46,934 nucleotides of DNA from Clostridia bacterium (lineage in GTDB: Bacteria; Bacillota; Clostridia; Oscillospirales; RGIG8002). The stretch lies in assembly GCA_017438525.1 (NCBI GenBank), contig JAFRVI010000078.1, forward strand, positions 1 to 46,934, read 5' to 3'. This document shows, piece by piece, positions 18,457 to 27,849 of the stretch. How positions within the stretch are numbered: the stretch's first letter is position 1; each line of letters starts with the position of its first letter. Position numbers and translations under genes: made by a program. Below the pieces are notes generated by a model that did not search any database, had not been told where the DNA came from, and saw only the letters and a list, made by a program, of their open reading frames with translations.

Positions 18457-19757
18457 ATTTTTACCATTCTCGCAACGAAAAATCCGTCCGTGCCGTTCAA
18501 GTCGGGGCGAAGCGTGACGCGCCAATCCTCTCTCCCGTCGGGAGTTGCAAACGGAAGCGGCTCAAAACCGCCGTTTTTCGCCAGGAACGCCTCGACGACC
18601 GCTTCATTCTCCGCACGCAGCAGCGTACAGGTGGAGTAAACGAGCGTGCCGCCTTTACGGACGCAGCGGGCTGAGTTTTCGAGTATCGCAGTCTGTATCT
18701 TCGGCAACTCCGCGACGTCCATGGCGCGTTTGCGGCGTATTTCCGGCTTCTTGCGTATAACGCCGAGCCCTGAGCACGGCACGTCGCAAAGCACTCTGTC
18801 CGCTTCCGGCAGGTCGCCCTTCGACGCGTCGCGGACGGCGGCGGTAAGAATTTTTATCCCGAGCCGTTCCGTGCCTTCGCGAATAAGTCCGACCTTCTTT
18901 TCGCTTATATCAAAGGAGCGAAGTTCTCCCTCGTTTCGCATCATTTCGGCGGCAGTGAAGCTCTTGCCGCCCGGCGCGGCACAGACGTCATAAACGCGTT
19001 CGCCCGGCTGCGCGCCGAGCACTCCGCAGCAGAACGCGGACGCCGCGTCCTGAACGTGAAACAGTCCGCCGCGGTAGGCGGCGAGTCCGTCGACGCCTCC
19101 GGTTCCGGAAACGGTAAGCATATCGGAGATAAACGGGTGTTTTTCCGTCGTCACGCCCTCCGCCTCAAGCAACGACGCAAGGCGTTCGGCGTCGGTTTTC
19201 AGCGTGTTTGCTCTGATCGTCAGCGGAGGTCTGCCCTCCGACGCGGCGAGTATCGCTTCAGCGGCGGCGAAGCCGTATTCCTTTATCCATTCCTCCGCTA
19301 TCCAGTTCTCTACGGAATAGCGAAGCGAAAGGTATCCGACCGGATCGGCTTTCGCGTCCGGCAGAACGCTTTCGTCGCGGTGGCGGTCGATATTCCGCAG
19401 CACGGCGTTGGCAAATCCGCCGGCGTGGAAATCGACAGATTTGGCGAGCTCTACGCCTTCGTTTATCGCCGAATACGCCGGTATCTTGTCGCAGAAGAGT
19501 ATCTGATACGCGGAAAGCCGCAGTATCACGGCGAGCTCCGGACGCAGCTTGCCCTTTCGCGTCAGTTCGCGCCGTATGTACGCGTCGAGCAGCGACTCGC
19601 GCTCGAGCGTTCCGTATACGATATTCGCGGCAAGCGCCGCGTCCTGTTCCGAAAGCTCAGCCGCCTTTATCCCGGCGTCGAGCGCACGGGGCGAAAACGC
19701 GCCTCCCACGGAAACAGCTTTAAGCACCTTATAGGCGCAGACGCGTGCACCGGTCAT
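18453..19757 (-). CDS. rsmB: 16S rRNA (cytosine967-C5)-methyltransferase
   Basis: This 434-residue protein has an N-terminal NusB-like RNA-binding domain (about 1-130) and a C-terminal SAM methyltransferase domain with VYDVCAAPGGKSFTAAE, ADRVLCDVPCSGLGVIRKKPEIR (the catalytic cysteine in PCSG) and LVYSTCTLLRAENE (second cysteine). It makes m5C967 in 16S rRNA. The ATG shares one base with the upstream stop codon (TGATG), and its own stop overlaps the start of rlmN, so translation is coupled on both sides. Confidence 0.95.
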   Translation of the reverse strand: MTGARVCAYKVLKAVSVGGAFSPRALDAGIKAAELSEQDAALAANIVYGTLERESLLDAYIRRELTRKGKLRPELAVILRLSAYQILFCDKIPAYSAINEGVELAKSVDFHAGGFANAVLRNIDRHRDESVLPDAKADPVGYLSLRYSVENWIAEEWIKEYGFAAAEAILAASEGRPPLTIRANTLKTDAERLASLLEAEGVTTEKHPFISDMLTVSGTGGVDGLAAYRGGLFHVQDAASAFCCGVLGAQPGERVYDVCAAPGGKSFTAAEMMRNEGELRSFDISEKKVGLIREGTERLGIKILTAAVRDASKGDLPEADRVLCDVPCSGLGVIRKKPEIRRKRAMDVAELPKIQTAILENSARCVRKGGTLVYSTCTLLRAENEAVVEAFLAKNGGFEPLPFATPDGREDWRVTLRPDLNGTDGFFVARMVKI

Positions 19758-20458
19758 CAGTCGCTTCTCCTGCCGAATATCATCAGCAAACGGATAATGT
19801 TCATCAGCGTCACGAAGAATGCCGCGACGTAGGTCATTGCGGCGGCGGTGAGCACCTTCCTCGCGCCGACGGCTTCGGCGTCCGCAAGGACGTTATGCGA
19901 ACGGATCGCGGACATCGCCCTGCGCGAAGCGTCGAACTCCACCGGCAGCGTTATAAGCTGCACGAACAAACCCGCGAAAAGTATTATGAAAGCGGTCTTG
20001 AAAAGTATCATGCTCGCGTTTTCGTTGGAAACGATAACCGAGATTATAAGCAGCGGTACGGGAAGCCATGAAACGAACTGCGTTATCGGGATAACGAAGT
20101 TGCGTATCCGCAGCGGGAAATACCCGATATTGTGCTGAACGGCGTGCCCCGCTTCATGCGCGGCGATGCCTACGGCGGTCACCGAGTTTTTGTCAAAAAC
20201 GTCCGACGAAAGGCGTATCGCCTTCGACCTCGGATCGTAGTGGTCGCCGTCGCTGCTCTGCAGACGCTCGATGCGAACGTCGAGTATGCCGTTGGCGGAA
20301 AGGATCAGCTCCGCCATTTCCCTGCCGGTTATTCCTCTCGCGGTGCGCACCTGCCCGTATTTGCTGATAGAGGACTTGACGACTATCTGTGTTATGAGCA
20401 TGAATATCAGCGCGGGTATTACGAGTATGAAATACCACTTGTCAACGTACCAATACAT
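19757..20458 (-). CDS. YugP-type membrane zinc metallopeptidase
   Basis: This 233-residue protein matches the neutral zinc metallopeptidase family typified by YugP. It has an N-terminal membrane helix, the zinc motif HEAGHAVQH in IAAHEAGHAVQHNIGYFPLRIRN, and two or three further membrane segments. It also has a characteristic DHYDPRSKAIRLS segment before the active site. The substrate is unknown; quality control of membrane proteins is plausible. Its place between fmt and rsmB is common in Clostridia. An SD (AAGGAG) lies just after the fmt stop codon. Confidence 0.9.
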   Translation of the reverse strand: MYWYVDKWYFILVIPALIFMLITQIVVKSSISKYGQVRTARGITGREMAELILSANGILDVRIERLQSSDGDHYDPRSKAIRLSSDVFDKNSVTAVGIAAHEAGHAVQHNIGYFPLRIRNFVIPITQFVSWLPVPLLIISVIVSNENASMILFKTAFIILFAGLFVQLITLPVEFDASRRAMSAIRSHNVLADAEAVGARKVLTAAAMTYVAAFFVTLMNIIRLLMIFGRRSD

Positions 20459-20462
20459 CTGA

Positions 20463-21380
20463 TTACTCCTTGTTGAAAATCGGGTGACCGCGAAGGTATG
20501 CGGCGGAGTCCATACGCTTTCCGCCCTCGCCCTGCACTTCGGTCAGCAGCGCTTCCCTGCCGTCTCCGCAAGCGACGGCGATCATACCGTCTTTTTCGTA
20601 AGCTTCGCCGGCGGGACGCGAGGTCTTTTCTCCGACGGCGGCTTTGTATACCTTGAGTCTGTTTCCTTTTATATCGGTCCGCGCGACCGGATTAGGATCA
20701 AGTCCGCGGACAAGATTCACTACGTCGGCGGCGGATTTCGCGAAGTCTATGACCGCCGCTTCTTTCGAGATCATAGGCGCGTAGGTGGCTTTGCTTTGGT
20801 CCTGCTTAACGGGTATTATTTCACCCGCGTCGAGTTTTATCAGCGTTTCCGCGAGAAGCTCCGCACCGACCGGCGCGAGCGCGTCGAAAAGCTCTCCGGC
20901 GGTCATTTCGGGAGGTATTTCAACCTCGCGGACGGCGAGCATATCGCCGGTATCCATGCCTTCGTCGAGCTGCATGATCGTCACCCCTGTGACTTTTTCG
21001 CCGTTGACAATCGCAGTCTGTATCGGCGACGCGCCTCTGTACTTCGGGAGCAGCGAGGCGTGGACGTTCACGCAGCCGAGGCGCGGCAGTTTCAGAAGCG
21101 ACGCCGGCAGGATCTTGCCGTAAGCGGCGACAACGGCGACGTCGGGAGAGAACTTTTTGAATATTTCCTCCCCTTCTCCGTTGCGCAGCGAGAGCGGCTG
21201 GTATACCGGGATCCCGACGCTTTCCGCATATGATTTGACCGCGCCGGTAATTATCTTGTTGCCGCGGGCGTTGACTCTGTCCGGCTGGGTTATCGCGGCG
21301 CAGACGTCGAACCCGCGCCCGACGAGTTCTTTCAGCGTAACGGCGGCAAAGTCCGGCGTTCCCATAAAAACGATTCTCAA
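20463..21380 (-). CDS. fmt: Methionyl-tRNA formyltransferase
   Basis: This 305-residue enzyme formylates initiator Met-tRNA with 10-formyl-THF. Signatures are RIVFMGTPDFAAV at the N-terminus, the catalytic segment VNVHASLLPKYRGASPIQTAI and QLDEGMDTGDML, followed by the C-terminal tRNA-binding domain. It starts with TTG at 21380 (no better in-frame ATG before the conserved FMGTPDF), and GGAG lies about 10 nt upstream. It is 5 bp downstream of def, whose product removes the formyl group. Confidence 0.95.
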   Translation of the reverse strand: MRIVFMGTPDFAAVTLKELVGRGFDVCAAITQPDRVNARGNKIITGAVKSYAESVGIPVYQPLSLRNGEGEEIFKKFSPDVAVVAAYGKILPASLLKLPRLGCVNVHASLLPKYRGASPIQTAIVNGEKVTGVTIMQLDEGMDTGDMLAVREVEIPPEMTAGELFDALAPVGAELLAETLIKLDAGEIIPVKQDQSKATYAPMISKEAAVIDFAKSAADVVNLVRGLDPNPVARTDIKGNRLKVYKAAVGEKTSRPAGEAYEKDGMIAVACGDGREALLTEVQGEGGKRMDSAAYLRGHPIFNKE

Positions 21381-21385
21381 ACGAA

Positions 21386-21868
21386 TTACTCCTTTTTATC
21401 GCCCTTCAGTTCGTCCGGATCAAGCATTCGCACGACGCAATCTATGAAAAGCTTGCCGTCGAGGTGGTCGACCTCGTGGCATACCGCGCGCGCGGAAAGA
21501 CCGCTGACCGAATATCTGACCTTTTCGCCGGCGAGATTCAGCGCCTCGACGGTCACGTTCATGGGTCTGTTGGTTATGCCGTACTCGCCCGGATATGAAA
21601 GGCATCCCTCGATATCCTCCTGATGCCCCGATTTTTTGGTAATAACGGGGTTTATCAGCTCTACGACGCCGATATCCTCAAGATCGACGATGACGACGCG
21701 GCGAAGCACTCCCACCTGCGGAGCGGCAAGGCCGACTCCGTTGGCGAGCGCCATCGTTTCCTTCATATCCTCCACCAGCGTTTCTATCCGCGCGTCGATC
21801 TTATCGACCTCGCGGGCGCGCTTGCGAAGCGTTTCGTCCCCGAATTCTATTATTTGTCTTACAGCCAT
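21386..21868 (-). CDS. def: Peptide deformylase
   Basis: This 160-residue metalloenzyme removes the formyl group from new proteins. The three family motifs are present: GVGLAAPQVG, EGCLSYPG (metal-binding cysteine) and CHEVDHLDG (HExxDH, two metal-binding histidines). It starts at an ATG with GAGAGG upstream, only 16 bp after the stop of GH16 paralogue C. In most Bacillota def directly follows priA; here a secreted glycosidase gene has come between them. Confidence 0.95.
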   Translation of the reverse strand: MAVRQIIEFGDETLRKRAREVDKIDARIETLVEDMKETMALANGVGLAAPQVGVLRRVVIVDLEDIGVVELINPVITKKSGHQEDIEGCLSYPGEYGITNRPMNVTVEALNLAGEKVRYSVSGLSARAVCHEVDHLDGKLFIDCVVRMLDPDELKGDKKE

Positions 21869-21884
21869 TTTTATTTCCTCTCAA

Positions 21885-24800
21885 TTACTGTATCCGCGCC
21901 GCAGCGCGCATTATCAACAATACGTCCGAAACCGTCAGAGCGGCGTCGGCGTCCATATCCATTCTTTCGACGGTGTCGATATCCGTCTTCGTCATGCCGA
22001 GCGAAATACGGAGCACTTGGAGCGCGTCGGTAACGCTTATCCGTCCGTCGCCGTCGATATCGCCGCGGATCAGTTCCACGAAAACGCACGCGGTGTTCCC
22101 CGCGCAGAAGGTCTCCGCGTAGCTCCCGCGCGTGCCGTAGACCTTGACGTTACGGCTCGCGAACGCGTCGTCCGCGCAGTCCGACATCGTCGACGGGAAG
22201 CGCAGTTTTTCCAGCGGAGCGGTCCCGAACGCATCCGATTCGACGCGTTCGACGCCTTCGCGCAGGATAACCTCTTTCAGCGCGCGGACGTTTCCGCAGA
22301 TGCCGGACGGAACGGTCTTCATACCGCTGCCGATAACGAGTTTACGCAATCCGTGGCACCAGTCGAAGGCGTCTTCGCCGATAAAGGTCACGGAATCAGG
22401 AATGACAAGCTCCGTAAGCTGCTTGCAGCCGTGAATCGACTCTTTGGCGATATATTCAAGTCCTTCGGGCAGGATAAGCTCGCGGAGCGTCCAGCAGTTG
22501 CGGAACGCCTCCGTTTCGATGCGCTTCAATGTCGACGGGAGCGTTATGCTCACGTTTTTCGCGTAGTTGCCCATGCCGCCGAACGCCGCGGCGCCTATCA
22601 CCGTGACGGGGCAGCCGCCGAGCGTTTCCGGAACGACGATGTTTCTGTCGTTGCCGCGGTAGCCGGTAACGGTCGCTTCGCCGTCGGTTATCTTATAGAA
22701 AAAGTCGCAGTCGTAGGCGGCGGAAGCGGGTCCGGATTCGCCGTCAACGCTCCATCGGTGGAGCGCCTTCGGGAATGTGTATGTCGTGGCGTAAACGTAT
22801 TCGCCGGACGGCGAGAACTTCATCGAAAAGACGTGTCCGTTATGCTCCGTCATCGACGTGACGAGCGTGCGGCGGTAGCCGCCGTCGGCGTCGTAGATCT
22901 TCACCCTGCCGTCGAGACTCGCGACGGCGATGCGGCTTCCGTCCGGAGAGAACTCCGCTATATGCGCCGCCTGCGAAAAGCCGCCGAGTATTTTCAGCAG
23001 TTCTCCGCTTTCAACGTCGTAAAGTCGGGCGCAGTTATCGGAGGAGTTGACGAGCAGTTTTCTGTCGTCCGCGGAGAAGCGCACGGAGGTCATGCTTGTG
23101 TTTTTCAGCGTGTTCAGTTTGCGGATAAGGGTTTGATCCGCGACGCTGAAAAGGTATATCCCTCCGCGCTCGTCCGTCACGGCCAGCATAGAGGAATCCG
23201 ACGAGAAGGCGACTCCGCGCGCCTGCGCCGCGCCGCATTCGAGGTGAGCGAGCACGGTGAAGGTTTCTGTTTCGAGCAGGACGCATCTGCCGTCGAGCAG
23301 CGCTACGGCGAGCAGACCGCCGTCCGGCGAAAGCGTCATTCCCCTGCCCTCTCCGCCTATTTCGGTCTCGTATCTCAACGCGCCGGTGGCGATGTCGAAC
23401 ACGCGCATACAGCCGAGTTTCACGATGCTTCCGTCAAACTGGTTGCCGGCGCCGTTATGAGCCGCTCTCGCAGGCATATCCGCGGTTATCAGCCCCGTGC
23501 CGTCCTTCGTAAACAGCAGCTTACTATGGCAGACGGTGCCGTTGCAGATGCGAAGCGGGGGCGCGTCGTAATCCGACGTATCGTAGATCAGTATCGTGCC
23601 GACGAAATCCGCGACGGCGAGCTTCGATCCGTCCGGCGAATACTCGATCGCCGAAAGGAGTACCATCGGGAGCGCGGTCAGCATACGCTTCTGAAGACCC
23701 GTGGCGGCGTCTTCGATATAGATATATCCTTTTCCGTCGGCAACGGCGATCTCGCCGCCGTCCGGCGAGACCGCAAGCGGCATCTCGTTATCCCAGTCGT
23801 GCGAACGCGCGACGACGTCGGCGGCGGTGGATGTGTAAGTCGTTTCCGGCGTCGTTTCGTCCGGCAGGTAATCGCAGCTCGTTTCGCGCTTGCTGACGGT
23901 TATTCTGTCGATGTAGTAAAAATACTCTTCCGGATAATCCTTGCCGGGTGTGAGCGTTCCGTCGTCCTCGCCCTGGATCCAGTTATCGAGGATCAGAAAA
24001 TGCGGATCGTCGCCGAAGGCGTATTTGTCGTCGTTCGCCTTCGGATTGTGCGACGCGTAGAGCATCCCGTCGAGGAACCAGCGCATCTGGTCGTTCTCCC
24101 ATTCCAGCGCGAAGGTGTGGAACTCTTCGCTGAACGGGACGCGGTTTTCGGTATAAAGCGTTCTGCCCTCGGAGGTGTGGCTGCCGCCCGGAGTCGTCCA
24201 GTGGCGCGTGCCGAAAAGATAAGCGTCAGCGTCGGCCATGCCCTCGTTGCTTATCTCCATAATATCGATTTCGCCGTTGCCCGCCCAGAGCGTTTCGTTC
24301 GCGAGCATCCAGAGCGCCGGAAAGGTGCCGTAGCCGTGAGGCAGACGGGCGCGCATTTCGATTCTGCCGTATGAGATCGAGTATTTGCCGGCCGTATCGA
24401 CCATACCGGCTGCCGCGGCGTATCCGCCGTAGTCTCCGATATCCGCGCGGAGCACGAGACTGCCGTCTTCGATATAGACGTGTTCGTCGTCGCCGACATT
24501 TATCACGACGGCTTTGTCCGTCTGCAAATGTCCGTCTGCGCGGTTCCACTTCGACTCGTCGAAGTAATCAAATTCATCGGTCCAATCCTCGACCCAGCCG
24601 GGCTCGCTTATGCGCGCTATCGAGAACTGCTTCGCTCCCGACGTGACGGCGGTCGAGCGCACGCGCCGGCCGGAATAGGTTATCGCTCCGGCGTTTCTGA
24701 TCACGAAGGTGAAGTATCCGTTTTTATACTGGATCGCCCATTCCTGCTTTGCGTTATTAAGGTCGACGTTTTCAGGCGAAAGCTCGCCGGACGCGTAGAC

Positions 24801-25130
24801 GTCCTTTATCGTAAGCGCGGAGGCGCAGTATTTGTTTATTATCCTGTAACGGTTGCGAAGGGCCGGATCGCTGACGATCTGCCATTCCTGACGCTTTTCG
24901 ACTTCGACCGGATCTTCGAGGACGAGCGTTCCGTCCGGGTCGTTCTCCGCGTAGGTCAACGCCTTACCGTTAGTGTCGTAGATTTTGTAATAGCAGTCCG
25001 CCGTGAAGCCCGGCTCCGTAAGGAGCGTTTCTTCATAGCCGGCGTATCCCGACTCCGCGGAAATCACGCCGGACGGAAGAAGCCCCGCGACGATAAGCAG
25101 CGATATTATAATTGCCGTCAGTTTTTTCAT
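21885..25130 (-). CDS. Secreted GH16-propeller protein with leucine-rich repeats and dockerin (paralogue C)
   Basis: This 1081-residue secreted protein starts with a signal peptide (MKKLTAIIISLLIVAGLLPS); the ATG at 25130 has AGAGG upstream, and the frame upstream of it is inside priA. In order: a ricin-like trefoil (about 25-170), a GH16 domain (about 177-417) with catalytic EIDIME (E287, D289, E292), a WD40-like propeller (about 440-790), BspA-type leucine-rich repeats (about 800-1010; for example LPSTLKRIETEAFRNC and IPDSVTFIGEDAFDWC) and a dockerin (about 1020-1079) whose second loop (DMDADAALTVSD) lacks the usual glycine. It is the only paralogue with LRRs and lacks the N-terminal FIVAR/CBM part. 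It sits 26 bp after priA and 16 bp before def. Confidence 0.9.
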   Translation of the reverse strand: MKKLTAIIISLLIVAGLLPSGVISAESGYAGYEETLLTEPGFTADCYYKIYDTNGKALTYAENDPDGTLVLEDPVEVEKRQEWQIVSDPALRNRYRIINKYCASALTIKDVYASGELSPENVDLNNAKQEWAIQYKNGYFTFVIRNAGAITYSGRRVRSTAVTSGAKQFSIARISEPGWVEDWTDEFDYFDESKWNRADGHLQTDKAVVINVGDDEHVYIEDGSLVLRADIGDYGGYAAAAGMVDTAGKYSISYGRIEMRARLPHGYGTFPALWMLANETLWAGNGEIDIMEISNEGMADADAYLFGTRHWTTPGGSHTSEGRTLYTENRVPFSEEFHTFALEWENDQMRWFLDGMLYASHNPKANDDKYAFGDDPHFLILDNWIQGEDDGTLTPGKDYPEEYFYYIDRITVSKRETSCDYLPDETTPETTYTSTAADVVARSHDWDNEMPLAVSPDGGEIAVADGKGYIYIEDAATGLQKRMLTALPMVLLSAIEYSPDGSKLAVADFVGTILIYDTSDYDAPPLRICNGTVCHSKLLFTKDGTGLITADMPARAAHNGAGNQFDGSIVKLGCMRVFDIATGALRYETEIGGEGRGMTLSPDGGLLAVALLDGRCVLLETETFTVLAHLECGAAQARGVAFSSDSSMLAVTDERGGIYLFSVADQTLIRKLNTLKNTSMTSVRFSADDRKLLVNSSDNCARLYDVESGELLKILGGFSQAAHIAEFSPDGSRIAVASLDGRVKIYDADGGYRRTLVTSMTEHNGHVFSMKFSPSGEYVYATTYTFPKALHRWSVDGESGPASAAYDCDFFYKITDGEATVTGYRGNDRNIVVPETLGGCPVTVIGAAAFGGMGNYAKNVSITLPSTLKRIETEAFRNCWTLRELILPEGLEYIAKESIHGCKQLTELVIPDSVTFIGEDAFDWCHGLRKLVIGSGMKTVPSGICGNVRALKEVILREGVERVESDAFGTAPLEKLRFPSTMSDCADDAFASRNVKVYGTRGSYAETFCAGNTACVFVELIRGDIDGDGRISVTDALQVLRISLGMTKTDIDTVERMDMDADAALTVSDVLLIMRAAARIQ

Positions 25131-25156
25131 CAGATAAACCTCTTTAACGCTTGCTT

Positions 25157-27604
25157 TTATTCCGGATTTATCTCCGCGGTTACGGATGCGCCGGAAAACT
25201 CTCTGTATCTGTTCACCGTTACCAGCAGGTCGCTCAAAAACTCGCGGAAGCGTCTGCCGTCGCGGCATTTGAGCATCAGCCGGAACTTGTAGCGCGAAGA
25301 ATACTTCGTTATGAGCTCTTTATTCGGCATCATAACGCGCATCGGGAGCTTCGGGTATTTCGTCTTCACCATTTCGCAGACGAGGTCGTAGAGCCGCTGC
25401 GAAACGCGTTCGCAGAACTCCTCCCCCGCAGCGCTGACATTCAGCACGCAAACGTCGCAGAACGGCGGATAGAGCATCTGCTTGCGGATGAGTATTTCGT
25501 CATCGTAAAACGCCTTGTAGTCCTGCTCGGCGCCGAGTTTAAGTATCGGGTGGTTCGGCGCGTAGGTCTGCACGACCGCTCTTCCCGCTTTGTGCCTGCC
25601 CGATCTGCCGATGACTTGCGTCATCATCGAGAAGGTGCGTTCGTCGGCGCGGAAGTCGGTGTCGAACAGCGACGCGTCCGCCGAAAGCACGCCGACAAGC
25701 GTTACGTTTTCAAAGTCAAGCCCCTTGGCGACCATCTGTGTGCCGAGGAGCACGTCGTACTCGCCTTTTCCGAAAGCGGAAAGCATATGCGAGTGCGATT
25801 CCTTCGACGAGGTCGTGTCCAGATCCATACGAAGCACGCGGACGCCCGGCAGAGCCGCTTCAAGCTCTTCTACGGCCTTCTGCGTGCCCGCGCCGCGGTA
25901 ATGCACCGTAGGCGTTCCGCACGCCGGACAGATCTCGGTATATTCCTTCGACGCTCCGCAGTAGTGGCACATCAGACGCTTGTTCGCGCTGTGGTAGGTA
26001 AGCGGAATGTCGCAGTTGTCGCATTTGAGCGCCTCTCCGCATTCGGAGCAGACGCCGGCGGTGTTGTATCCCCGCCTGTTGAGCAGTATTATGGACTGCT
26101 CGCCCTTTTCGGCGTTCGCCTGCAGCTCGCCGAGCAGAAGCCGGCTTATGCAGGTTTTATTGCCGTCCGCCGCTTCGCCGCGCATATCCGCCATATACAC
26201 GCCGGGGAGCCGGTTGTCGCCGTAGCGTTCATCCAGCTCGAAAAGCGAGTATCTGCCGGTCTTCGCGTGGTAGTAAGACGAGACCGACGGAGTAGCGGAC
26301 GCGAGCAGAAGCAGCGCGTTGTTTTTCGCCGCCAGGAACTTCGCGACAGATTGCGCGTGGTATCTCGGCGACTGCTCGGAATAGTACGAGGAGACCTGCT
26401 CCTCGTCGATGATGATAAGCCCGACGTTTTTCAGCGGCGCGAATACGGCGGAGCGCGTTCCGACGGCGATCTTCGCGGCGCCGGATTCGAGGCGGCGGTA
26501 TTCGTCCATACGTTCGCCTACGCCGAGAGCCGAATGGATGACCGCCACTATATCGCCGAACGCGGTGCGGAAGCGCCGCACGGCCTGCGGCGTCAGAGTT
26601 ATCTCGGGGACGAGCATTATCACGTCCCTGCCGTCGGCGACCGCCTTTTTCGCAAGCTCGATATAGATGCCCGTCTTTCCGCTGCCGGTAACTCCGCGCA
26701 GCAGCGCGCATTTCGGCTCGTCCGCTTCGTAAAGCGCGACGAGGCCGTCGTAAACCTCGCGCTGTTTTTCGGTGAGCACGAACTTTTCGCCCGATTTCTC
26801 GCCTTTTTCGGGCGTACGGTCGACGCGTTCGCGGTAGATCCCGATGATCTCGCGCTTATCGAGTGTTTTCAGCACGCCCTGCGTCACGCCGGTGTAGTAG
26901 CAGACGTCTTTCAGCGTCGCCTCGCCGTTTTCAAGCAGGAAGCGGACTACGCTTTTGCCCTGCTCGGTGAGCAGCTTCGTCAGCAGAAGCTCCTCCGCCT
27001 CGTCGGGCGAAACGCGCAGGCGGCAGCTGCTTCTTACGGCGTCCGCGCCGAGGCGTTTCGATGCCGTTTCACGGCGGATTATCCCCTCTTCGCAGAGCAA
27101 ATTCAGCGCCGCGACGTCGTGGAAAACACCCGCCTTCGATACGAAAGCGGCGACGGAAACGGGCTTTTTCGCCGCGGCGATGATGTCGTAGATCGACTTT
27201 TCCTCGTCGGTCATGACGTGGTCACCGTCGTACGCCTCGTTTACCGAGTACGCGTCGTAAAGCCGGTAGTTCAAGCCCGCCGGCAGTATGGCGCGGACGG
27301 CGTCGAAAAACGTGCAGAAGGTCGTTTCCTTCAAATAGCGCACAAGCTCGAGCTGCGCGTCGGACAGTATCGGTGATGCGTCGAGAAGCGCGGTAAGCGG
27401 CTTTATCTTCGTAACGTCGGAAACGTCGGATATCTCCATTATGATACCCTGACGCTTGCCGCTCGATCTGCCGAAAGGCACGATCACGCGGCACCCGACG
27501 GCGGCGTTATCCGCTATTTTGGGCGGCACGCGGTAGTCGTACAGCTTATCCATGCCGTACGTCGCGCCGTCGACCGCCACTCTCGCAAACTTCAAGCTGT
27601 CCAA
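25157..27604 (-). CDS. priA: Primosomal replication-restart helicase
   Basis: This 815-residue superfamily 2 helicase has an N-terminal DNA-binding domain, Walker A GVTGSGKTGIY, motif Ia VPEITLTPQ, and a zinc-binding insert with eight cysteines (CSEC, CDNC, CHYC, CPAC). Its motif VI is QVIGRSGR. It reloads the replication fork machinery at stalled forks. The Walker B box reads DEEQ where PriA proteins usually have DEEH. The start is TTG (27604) preceded by AGGAG. It is 13 bp after rpoZ; coaBC, which lies between them in B. subtilis, is absent. Confidence 0.95.
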   Translation of the reverse strand: MDSLKFARVAVDGATYGMDKLYDYRVPPKIADNAAVGCRVIVPFGRSSGKRQGIIMEISDVSDVTKIKPLTALLDASPILSDAQLELVRYLKETTFCTFFDAVRAILPAGLNYRLYDAYSVNEAYDGDHVMTDEEKSIYDIIAAAKKPVSVAAFVSKAGVFHDVAALNLLCEEGIIRRETASKRLGADAVRSSCRLRVSPDEAEELLLTKLLTEQGKSVVRFLLENGEATLKDVCYYTGVTQGVLKTLDKREIIGIYRERVDRTPEKGEKSGEKFVLTEKQREVYDGLVALYEADEPKCALLRGVTGSGKTGIYIELAKKAVADGRDVIMLVPEITLTPQAVRRFRTAFGDIVAVIHSALGVGERMDEYRRLESGAAKIAVGTRSAVFAPLKNVGLIIIDEEQVSSYYSEQSPRYHAQSVAKFLAAKNNALLLLASATPSVSSYYHAKTGRYSLFELDERYGDNRLPGVYMADMRGEAADGNKTCISRLLLGELQANAEKGEQSIILLNRRGYNTAGVCSECGEALKCDNCDIPLTYHSANKRLMCHYCGASKEYTEICPACGTPTVHYRGAGTQKAVEELEAALPGVRVLRMDLDTTSSKESHSHMLSAFGKGEYDVLLGTQMVAKGLDFENVTLVGVLSADASLFDTDFRADERTFSMMTQVIGRSGRHKAGRAVVQTYAPNHPILKLGAEQDYKAFYDDEILIRKQMLYPPFCDVCVLNVSAAGEEFCERVSQRLYDLVCEMVKTKYPKLPMRVMMPNKELITKYSSRYKFRLMLKCRDGRRFREFLSDLLVTVNRYREFSGASVTAEINPE

Positions 27605-27617
27605 GGTTTTCTCCTAA

Positions 27618-27809
27618 TCAGTGCTTGATCTTGGTCTTGCCGTCCGCAAAATCTCTGACGGCGATCATCATGGGGCTTTCTTCGAGGACTTCTTCCTTGT
27701 CCTTCGCCTCGCTGGCGATCTCGCGGGCGCGCTTAGCCGCCGCGATAACGATGGAGTACGCGTTGTCGCCGTCCTTCGTCAGTTCGCCGATTGCCGGATG
27801 AAGCATCAT
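27618..27809 (-). CDS. rpoZ: RNA polymerase omega subunit
   Basis: This small protein (63 residues) begins MLHPAIGEL and has the omega signature AYSIVIAAAKRAREIA, in which the helix contacts the polymerase beta' subunit. The context gmk-rpoZ-priA is the classical one. Two ATG codons in tandem (27809 and 27806) follow a GAAGGA site; the first is chosen. The open frame extends far upstream but covers gmk in another frame. Confidence 0.9.
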   Translation of the reverse strand: MMLHPAIGELTKDGDNAYSIVIAAAKRAREIASEAKDKEEVLEESPMMIAVRDFADGKTKIKH

Positions 27810-27849
27810 AGTCTTTTTCCTTCTTTCTTTGAGTGTTGTATTTGACTGA

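Noticed and set aside
21636-24374. A 912-codon open frame opposite def and paralogue C
   Set aside because: It is antisense to two genes, has no recognisable domain or start signal, and has the same GC-skewed composition as other shadows.
25151-27376. A 741-codon open frame opposite priA
   Set aside because: It lies fully on the other strand of priA, a certain gene, with no motif and an Arg/Val-rich composition typical of shadow frames.
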